Of a stretch of 64,000 bases of DNA, positions 62,235 to 64,000 are shown piece by piece. A program made the position numbers and the translations under genes. The stretch is from Oceanobacillus_B kapialis. GTDB taxonomy: Bacteria > Bacillota > Bacilli > Bacillales > Amphibacillaceae. The first letter of the stretch is position 1. The number at the start of each line of letters is the position of its first letter. Where the stretch lies: assembly GCF_042685265.1 (NCBI RefSeq), contig NZ_JBHUMX010000035.1, one strand, 5' to 3'. The notes beneath the pieces are model-generated. The model searched no databases and had not been told where the DNA came from. It saw only the letters and a program-made list of their open reading frames with translations.

Positions 62235-62660
62235 ATGGGTAAATTGGATAGTAAACAATTTTTGCTATATCTTGCTTGGTTAGTATCCGTAATTGCAACA
62301 CTAGGTAGCCTTTACTTTAGTGAGATAAGAGGGTTTATTCCTTGTGAACTTTGTTGGTATCAACGTATTTTAATGTATCCATTATCGTTAATGCTCGGAA
62401 TAGCAACATTTCAAAATGATTTATCTATTAGAATTTATGTTCTTCCTATGGCAATTATAGGCTGGTCTATTTCCCTCTTTCACTATTTAGAGCAGAAAGT
62501 TCCAGGGCTTGCAGCAATTAAACCATGTGCAAATGGTGTTCCATGTAGTGCTGAATATATTAATTGGCTTGGATTTATTACAATACCATTTTTAGCATTC
62601 GTTGCTTTCACTCTAATTATCATATTTATGCTATTTATTAAGAATCCAAAAAAAGTCTAA
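62235..62660 (+). CDS. bdbC: BdbC-type quinone-linked disulfide oxidase (DsbB family)
   Basis: A 141-aa membrane protein with four helices. The first cysteine pair lies in FIPCELCWYQRILMYP (CxxC, about residues 36-39) and the second in KPCANGVPCSAEYINW, as in DsbB/BdbC proteins, which reoxidise BdbD and feed electrons to quinone. It is co-transcribed with bdbD, and a terminator follows. Confidence 0.93.
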   Translation: MGKLDSKQFLLYLAWLVSVIATLGSLYFSEIRGFIPCELCWYQRILMYPLSLMLGIATFQNDLSIRIYVLPMAIIGWSISLFHYLEQKVPGLAAIKPCANGVPCSAEYINWLGFITIPFLAFVAFTLIIIFMLFIKNPKKV

Positions 62661-62753
62661 TATTGTAGTGGTTTTAGATTTGATTAGCAATGTGTTGTTA
62701 CTATGGTAGTGGCGAAGGTTTAAGACAGAAGATTCAACAGAGAATGAAATAAA

Positions 62754-62793
62754 GGAGCTAAATGCTTATGTTCTAAGCATTTAGCTTCTTTTT
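62754..62793 (+). terminator. Terminator of bdbDC
   Basis: Stem GGAGCTAAATGCTTA / TAAGCATTTAGCTTC (one G-U) with a 5-nt loop and TTTTT after it. Confidence 0.88.
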
Positions 62794-63460
62794 ATTACCA
62801 GCCCTATATAGACAGTAATAAATCAACGTAGATTTATTTACAAAGGGAAACCCCGACTTATTAAGAGGCCGCTTTTTGTTAAGCGAACGTCAAAAAAACG
62901 CTATTTTAATCGAATGGTAACTTTATTAGAACGGTAAAAAAATATATTTCTACAACTCTCAACATGCACACTTTTTATTAATGTTGATGAAATAGAAATG
63001 TAATAATTATATGTCTAAAAAAACTGGCGAAAGATGTTACACTAGTGGATATTATGTACATAGATTTTTAGCGATACTGAGGTTTGGAAGAAACTTAAGT
63101 GAACCAGGAAGCCTACAAAAAATATGATTTTATGATACTTATGAATGATGTGTTTGCCTATGCACTAAATGGTATCAGTATGGCTATTAAAGCAAAGCGA
63201 GTTTGTCTATATTGTCGGTGCAGACGAGCCCCCTGGTAAGTTGGTTGCTCATACTCCTTAGGGGGTTCTGAAGATCTTTGAGATATAAATTGCTAGAAGA
63301 AGTACAACTTTCCTAATGCCGACCGCCTTCCCTATTATTTTGGGAATTAACGCGTTTATCGGAACATGGGGGAGTGGATTGAGTGTTCGTAGTTCTTAAA
63401 TTTTAGCCTAATAGATACAAAAATACCATTATGGTACAGAGGGAAGGGGAAGGCAAAAAG
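62794..63460 (+). other. Gene-free interval of about 670 bp, possible long 5' leader
   Basis: No credible reading frame is seen; short frames (for example at 63145) end within 30 codons. A possible promoter, TTGATG, 18 bp, TATATG, lies near 62983-63015. A stem (AGCCCCCT / AGGGGGTT) pairs 63227-63234 with 63260-63267, about 200 bp before the next gene. It may be an untranslated leader or decayed accessory DNA. Confidence 0.5.
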
Positions 63461-64000
63461 ATGAAAAAAGGTGTTTCACTTATGCTTGCAACAACTTTGA
63501 CAGTCACAACCATTACTTTTAACGGAAGTATAGCCTCCGCGGAAACAATCGACGGACTGGACCAAAAAATTAATGAATTAGAGAAAGAGCAAAACGAGTT
63601 AAAAGAAAAACAAGGTGATATTTCTGGGAATAAAGAAAACACAGAAGGTAAGATGGATAAGAATGAAAAAAAGCAAGAAACGGTTGATAGCGAAATTAAA
63701 ACCATTGATGATAAATTAACTAAAACTCAAGAGGATATCACTGCAAAAGAACAAGAGATCACTTCAACTGACAATGAAATCACGAAGCTTCAAGAAAGAA
63801 TGAAAGAATTAAAAGAAGAAATAAAAGTATTAAAGGAACGTATTAAAGAGCGGGATGAACTAATAAAAGATCGTCTCCGTGCTATTCAGCAAAGCGGTGG
63901 CAATATGAAATATATTGAAGTTATTCTAGGGTCAAAAAGCTTTGGTGACTTCATTAACCGTAGCTCAGCTGTTAATAAAATAATGGATCAAGATAAAACC
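63461..64000 (+). CDS. Secreted coiled-coil protein, CwlO/PcsB-like N-terminus (partial)
   Basis: 180 codons are visible before the window ends. A signal peptide ends near SIASAET (about residue 28). A long charged coiled coil follows, then RLRAIQQSGGNMKYIEVILGSKSFGDFINR, the PcsB-type coiled-coil end that also appears in the CwlO-like protein at 34654. GGGAAGGGGAAGG precedes the ATG. The C-terminus is unseen, so it could end in NlpC/P60, a LysM or a different hydrolase domain. Confidence 0.85.
   Translation, partial: MKKGVSLMLATTLTVTTITFNGSIASAETIDGLDQKINELEKEQNELKEKQGDISGNKENTEGKMDKNEKKQETVDSEIKTIDDKLTKTQEDITAKEQEITSTDNEITKLQERMKELKEEIKVLKERIKERDELIKDRLRAIQQSGGNMKYIEVILGSKSFGDFINRSSAVNKIMDQDKT

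Noticed and set aside
63040..63065. WalR-type box (TGTTAC-N5-) upstream of the second CwlO-like gene
   Set aside because: Only one of the two TGTWAH half-sites is present.
62794..63460. c-di-AMP (ydaO/yuaA) riboswitch before the PcsB-like gene
   Set aside because: Expected from gene type, but the conserved GGTGAATC-like and CTAACCTCG-like cores were not found.
63403..63705. A 100-codon minus-strand frame
   Set aside because: It is antisense to the PcsB-like coding sequence, which has a signal peptide and a strong ribosome site.
1..64000. tRNA, rRNA, CRISPR arrays, transposases
   Set aside because: Looked for on both strands by eye; none was seen. The accessory segment carries no transposase or integrase reading frame.

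Overview
This AT-rich 64 kb window comes from a spore-forming member of the Bacillaceae. Gene order and protein types suggest a salt-tolerant genus near Oceanobacillus or Virgibacillus, but no rRNA is present and the genus is inferred. Support comes from long stretches of Bacillus subtilis synteny (yunBCDE; sufCDSUB; metNIQ, yusEF, gcvH, yusI, fadEANM; liaIHFSR), a YunB sporulation protein, a SinI-domain protein and typical Gram-positive riboswitches. No tRNA, rRNA, CRISPR array or intact insertion sequence was seen. The first and last genes run off the window.

Layout. 1-6.6 kb: an NhaC-superfamily transporter behind a lysine riboswitch, then yunB, an HD-GYP protein and yunCDE. 7-13.6 kb: the KtrB potassium channel subunit and the five-gene suf iron-sulfur operon. 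13.8-25.8 kb: a small unknown gene, the methionine ABC transporter behind a SAM-I riboswitch, yusE, yusF, gcvH, yusI, and the fatty-acid beta-oxidation operon fadNAE with a FadR operator plus fadM. 25.9-29.3 kb: an HMA-fold protein lacking one metal-binding cysteine, then a zinc importer, Zur and a pair of Fluc fluoride channels in one tight transcription unit. 29.4-37.3 kb: a VLRF1-type release factor-like protein, a MoxR/DUF58/DUF4129 operon, a nitroreductase, a CwlO-type endopeptidase and a FUSC-like membrane protein. 37.4-48.1 kb: the lia cell-envelope stress operon and assorted genes (cysteine hydrolase, DedA, orphan SinI-domain protein, TetR regulator, flavin monooxygenase, DUF1836, hemolysin III/PAQR, M42 peptidase, Ca2+/H+ antiporter).

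48.1-55.7 kb is a copper-handling block: copZ, copA, csoR, then a glutaredoxin/membrane protein/TlpA-thioredoxin operon, a CopB-type ATPase with a histidine-rich N-terminus, and a 16-cysteine Csp-type copper storage protein. Three 17-bp sites of the form ATACCCC-N6-GTAT lie inside or across promoter spacers of csoR-copA-copZ, the glutaredoxin operon and copB. They look like CsoR operators that join all three units into one regulon and draw in an uncharacterised membrane protein.

55.7-63.4 kb is a low-GC accessory segment: an unrecognised 217-aa protein, a CzcO-like flavoprotein, cadC-cadA, cadD and a bdbDC disulfide pair, flanked by gene-poor DNA. The window ends in a second coiled-coil CwlO/PcsB-like secreted protein. 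A dispersed intergenic repeat of about 95-125 bp occurs three times (6.9, 19.05 and 26.2 kb), always in the same orientation.
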